In this document: in pieces, positions 24,414 through 64,000 of the stretch
Layout of the letters: each line of letters opens with the position of its first letter
Numbering within the stretch: position 1 is the first letter of the stretch
Source of the DNA: Pseudorasbora parva
Taxonomy: Eukaryota > Chordata > Actinopteri > Cypriniformes > Gobionidae
Reading direction: 5' to 3'
Length of the DNA: 64,000 nt
Assembly (NCBI RefSeq): GCF_024679245.1
Contig: NC_090186.1
Span: forward strand, 44,022,569-44,086,568
The notes under the pieces: generated by a model
Told to the model about the DNA's origin: nothing
The model's input: the letters and a program-made list of their open reading frames with translations, nothing else
Database searches by the model: none
Program-made: the position numbers and the translations under genes

Positions 24414-25944
24414 CGGTTAATATGATCAAATATGGCTTAAAAAAATAATCTGCATTGTTTATCCTTTTGATCTTTAATTTAAAAAAATCACAAAAATCTA
24501 ACCTTTCATTAAAAGTAAAATAATTGACAATGGAGGGTAAATCACATTATGAAATAAATGCTTTTCTCTAAAACATGTTGGACACAATTGAATTTTAAAT
24601 GATTAAAATATCTCTGAAGTATATTTACATTAATATTTACATTTTTTAGCGCACCAAGGTGACAAGGAACATGAAATTGTCCAGCTATGATGTCTTGTTT
24701 CACAGGAGTATAAATATAAGGAGGGATAAAAGCCTAATTCCCTTAATCAGTTATCACAATGAGAGAAACCACAGAATATAGTTCTGATGTGCAGCAAAAG
24801 ATTGTTGAGATTCACAAAATATAAAGAGGCTGTGGGAAAATAGCTAAAGCATTGAAAATCCCCATTTCCACCATCAGGACAATAATTAAGAAGCTCCATT
24901 TAACTAAAGATGTTACGAATCTGCCTGAAAGAGGACGTGTGTGTGTATATCGTCCTAATGCACGGCGAGGAGGAACGTCTGAGTGACCAAAGACTCTTCA
25001 GGGATCACAGATGGAGATCGCAGAGATTAGCTGAGTCTTGGGGTCAGAAAGCCTAAAAAAAAAAAAAAAAATCAAACAGCCCCTACATCACCACATGTTG
25101 TTTGTGAGGGCTTCAAGAAAAATCCTCCTCGCTCATGCTGAAACAAACTCTCCAGCACATTCAGTGGTCAGACACGACTGGGAAGTCAAAAGGGACCTGG
25201 TTCTGTGGTCAGATGAAACTATAAAATAGCTTTTTGGCAGCAAATCTACCAGATGGGTTTGGTGCAAACAGGGATAAAAAGGCCTATTTAATGTTGTGGG
25301 CCTATTTTTTTTGCTGGAGGTCCTGGACATCTTGTTTAGATACAGTGTATCATGGATTCTAGCAAATACCAAAAGATAAAAAAATCAAAACCTGATGGAT
25401 TTTGCTAGAAAAACTATAATGGGCCGTGGTTGGATCTCCCATCAGGACAACAATCCAAAACAAACATCAAAATCAACACACACATGTGTTACTGAGAACA
25501 AAATGAAGCTTCTGCCATGACCATCCCAGTTTCCTGACCTGAACCCTATAGAAGATGAGTGGCTGAACGGAAGAGAAGAAGCACCAGCATGGATCTGGGA
25601 ATCTGAAGGATCTGGAGGAACGGTCTCTGATCTCTGGTCAGGTGTTCTCCAAACTCATCAGACATTACAGAAGAAGACTCAGAGCTGTTATCTTGGGAAA
25701 AGGAGGTTGCAAAAAGCATTTAATAAAAGGGTACCAACAATTGTGATCAACGTGTTTTGGAGAAAAGCATTTATTTCATAATGTGATTTACCCCTCATTT
25801 TCAATTATTTTACTTTAATGAAAGGTTAGATTTTTGTGATTTTTTTTAAATAAAAGATCAAAAGGATAAACAATGCAGATTTATTTTTACAGCCATATTT
25901 GATCATATTTACCAGGGGTACCAACAATTTTGACCACGACTGTA
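24414..25944 (+). mobile_element. Tc1-like element, family 3, with long inverted repeats
   Basis: 24414-24590 and about 25755-25944 are inverted arms of near 180 bases (GATCAAATATGG / CCATATTTGATC, TCTAACCTTTCATTAAA / TTTAATGAAAGGTTAGA). The left outer ~40 bases are missing. The transposase remnant lies between. It matches the IR/DR layout of many fish Tc1 elements. Confidence 0.85.
24759..25720 (+). pseudogene. Tc1-like transposase pseudogene (family 3)
   Basis: From ATG 24759 the frame reads MRETTEYSSDVQQKIVEIHK and then a stop; the helix-turn-helix continues as CGKIAKALKIPISTIRTIIK. Toward the 3' end DLNPIEDEW marks the catalytic Glu region (about 25535). Stops, frameshifts and an A-run at 25053 break it throughout. 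Confidence 0.8.
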
Positions 25945-26272
25945 TATATATATATATTCCATATAGCCTAATATAACATAAAAGATTCTAAATACATAAA
26001 TATTATAATCATATATTAATGTGTAGTACTGCGAGTGTCCGCCAGAGCGCAATAACTTTACAGCAGCGGCAACATTTCAAACGCTCGGCTCGACACACAC
26101 ACACACACACACACAAGCCCATAAACCAGCGAGAAAACATTAATAATACTGTGTTCATAAAGCACGTTATTTAATGCCAACACTGAATATCCAACGAGTT
26201 CATGATCTGTTCAGTTCTAGTTTAGCTCAGTTTGGTGAGGAAACCAAAGGAGTTTGAGTGTTTGATTCTAAT

Positions 26273-26306
<34 letters not shown>

Positions 26307-26352
26307 TGTCCCTCTCTCTCTCAGTGACTGGAAACACACGCTCATGAGTGCA
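25945..26352 (+). promoter_or_regulatory. Probable 5' flank and 5' UTR of the long ppp2r5c transcript
   Basis: From about 26030 the base composition becomes more balanced (TCCGCCAGAGCGCAATAAC, AACGCTCGGCTCG) and two short CA tracts occur (26095, 26283). No TATA or initiator can be named. The assignment rests only on position before exon 1. Confidence 0.35.
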
Positions 26353-62131
<35,779 letters not shown>

Positions 62132-62159
62132 AGGACCACAGACAACCAGAACCAAACCC

Positions 62160-62286
62160 AGCCCAGTCTCGCCCCGAGGGCAGCGGCGCAGGACGGCCTC
62201 AGTGTGACATATACACACACACACACACACATACACATACCGTCCAGTCTCGCCCCGAGGACAGCGGCGCAGGACGGCCCCAGTGT

Positions 62287-62353
<67 letters not shown>

Positions 62354-62408
62354 GCACACCGTCCAGTCTTGCCCTGAGGGCAGCAGCGCAGGACAGCCCC
62401 GGTGTGAT

Positions 62409-62462
<54 letters not shown>
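62160..62462 (+). repeat. Triplicated unit plus CA tracts in the 3' UTR
   Basis: GTCCAGTCTCGCCCCGAGG-GCAGCGGCGCAGGACGGCC-CAGTGTGA occurs at about 62163, 62243 and 62361, each time followed by (CA)n (62213-62230, 62288-62357, 62409-62462). It is a duplicating GC-unit/CA pair. Confidence 0.92.
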
Positions 62463-62463
<1 letters not shown>

Positions 62464-62934
62464 GCCGGTTCTGCGCACCGGAGTCGTCCTCCATCCTAGT
62501 CTCGGGTCTTTCCTCTTCTGCTTTCGTCCGTTGGTTTCTTCTGTTGCTGTTTGTGCCTCTGGGCCGACCCGGAAGAACTCGGCGCGACTGCGTTTCGGAG
62601 CGAGCAAACGATTCTCAGGTTGTTCGGAGGCGCTGCTTTTGGGCCCCTGTCTCGCTTTCTTTCGCTGTCTTCTAAGTGTGACGGTTCTTTGGCAAATTGT
62701 CAAAAGAGAACTCGCCCTTTCTGTTTTTGCCCAGAAACTTGGCAATAAGTTCGTCCAGGGAGAATTTGGTTGTTCAAACAACGGTGGTTCATTTCGTTCC
62801 CCTGACCAATAGAAGCTTTGGCAATATTAAGCGTTTTCTTTACCCGGTTACGCGTGCGTTTTACGACCAAGCCTTCATTTGTGCCTTTTTAGGTAAAGGA
62901 AACCTTTTATTTTTGGCCTGAAATCTACTTTGGC

Positions 62935-63105
62935 TTCACACACACACGTGCACACGCACATACACACACACTCGCTCATGCGCACGCACACACCCACACA
63001 CATACACCCTTTCTCTCTATCACACACACACACACACTCTCTCTCTCCCCCTCTTTCGTGCTCTCTCTCACTCTCTCACACACACACACACACACACATA
63101 CACAT
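62935..63105. repeat. CA/CT low-complexity tract in the 3' UTR
   Basis: Interrupted CACACA and CTCTCT runs with CATACA and GCGCAC variants. Confidence 0.9.
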
Positions 63106-63853
63106 TTTGCCCAACATGTCAGAAAATGTCTCCTGATAAACTTGAAACTCGTTTGGCGTACGAACCGTTGTTTGAACTTCCATTGGCTTTGTCCTGGTCG
63201 GAGCTACGGTGCAGTTCTCTCTCTGCGCTTCCCGTATGTCCCGTATGTCGCTCGCAGGTTTTTATTCTCGGCCCTTGTAAGCTTGTTCAATGTTCGATCT
63301 GAATGTGCAAATTTACCTAGACATAGATAAATGCATTCTTTTCCTCTCTCCCGACCTGTTCTGTTCTTAAGTTAAGCTCCTTCCTCTTATCTTTTGGCTG
63401 TAGTGCTAAAAAACTAAAAACATGATTTCTCCTCCGGTGTCGATAACCTTTTACTGTGGTGACTTTCACTTTCCGTTTCATTTCATGAGAGAAAATACAA
63501 CTGCAAAGTGTCCTTTAGTATGCATCCCTCTACTAAATGGCTTCATCTGATATTGTACATATTATGTACTGTTATGATCCATCTATTATTGAATGGTAGA
63601 TCTCTTATTTTGTACAAATTTTCTTGTGTACAGATGAAAACCGTTATTAGCCACTTGCAGACAGTTGGTATTCGACAGACTTCTGTGACTGCGTTAGAAA
63701 TGTTTAGAGTTTAATTTCTAATGTTTTGTTTTTTTACTATTTGTAATTGAGAACTTTTCTGTCTGCATTCAGCTGTCTGATGAGATCCATCATAAAATAG
63801 CCTTCATATGTGCTTTTCTCCAAATCTCAAGTGGTATATGTCTATATACAGGA

Positions 63854-63859
63854 AATAAA
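63854..63859 (+). terminator. Polyadenylation signal AATAAA of ppp2r5c
   Basis: A canonical AATAAA lies 1.72 kb after the stop codon. T/GT-rich sequence (TGTTTTATATTTTC, later GTTGTTCC) follows within 50 bases. It is the best-placed signal on the strand; the cleavage site itself is inferred near 63875-63885. Confidence 0.75.
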
Positions 63860-63929
63860 GAAAACGTGTTTTATATTTTCATCTTAGATGAACGTTGTTC
63901 CTTGTATTCTGTTGAGTGGATGCGTGTGC

Positions 63930-64000
63930 GCGCGCGTGTGTGTGTGTGTGCGTGTGCGCGTGTATGTGTGTATGTGTGTGTGTGTGCGTGTGCGCGTGCG
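63930..64000. repeat. TG/CG-rich microsatellite at the window edge
   Basis: Mixed GTGTGCGCGCGTGTG repeats, running off the right edge; downstream of the polyadenylation signal. Confidence 0.9.

Larger units (their letters stand above)
62132..63885 (+). other. ppp2r5c: ppp2r5c 3' UTR
   Basis: It runs from the stop to just past the polyadenylation signal. The proximal part holds a triplicated 45-50-bp GC-rich unit separated by CA tracts (62160-62462). The middle, 62935-63105, is CA and CT low complexity. The distal part, 63480-63880, is AT-rich, unique, and free of recognisable transposons. Confidence 0.8.

Overview
The window is vertebrate, almost certainly teleost and probably cyprinid, nuclear DNA. 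It holds one complete spliced gene on the + strand, very long CA/TG microsatellites, several long minisatellites, and a dense nest of DNA-transposon debris (Tc1/mariner, hAT, TTAA-target palindromic elements including the cyprinid 'Angel' type). I see no prokaryotic or viral gene, no tRNA, no rRNA and no CRISPR.

The gene is ppp2r5c, the B56-gamma regulatory (targeting) subunit of protein phosphatase 2A. I placed 17 coding exons by reading frame, AG/GT splice sites and continuity with the known protein. There are two alternative starts. Three upstream exons (26353-29105) encode a basic Ser/Lys-rich N-terminus (577-aa form). A separate first exon at 34176-34269 encodes the short form (525 aa, collinear with human B56gamma). 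Both end in phase 1 and can join the common exon at 41646. The common exons run to the stop at 62129-62131, and a 3' UTR of about 1.7 kb reaches a polyadenylation signal at 63854.

Layout: 1-5917 is a nearly C-free array of 9-bp monomers, split by a 1.15-kb hAT-type element. 5918-26000 is intergenic, with CA/TG tracts, a solo LTR, a three-level transposon nest at 8.0-8.7 kb, TTAA-target elements at 9.1-10.3 and 12.3-13.8 kb, two Tc1 remnants and many small MITEs. 26.3-62.1 kb is the gene; its introns carry minisatellites with units of about 18 bp (36.3 kb), 31 bp (39.8-41.4), 82 bp (47.7-48.7), 61 bp (49.3-50.3), 52 bp (52-53.2) and 48 bp (58.3-59.8). The introns also carry a Tc1 relative with DD37E spacing (45.4-47.0), further Tc1 remnants and several long-hairpin MITEs. 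62.1-63.9 kb is the 3' UTR.

I found no new multi-gene system. The best leads are the 112-nt TG tract that replaces the polypyrimidine tract of the exon at 53459, the TTAA-target palindromic families whose insertions are proven by empty sites inside this same window, a member of one such family with a protein-like exon at 12622, and the organised 9-bp satellite at the left edge.
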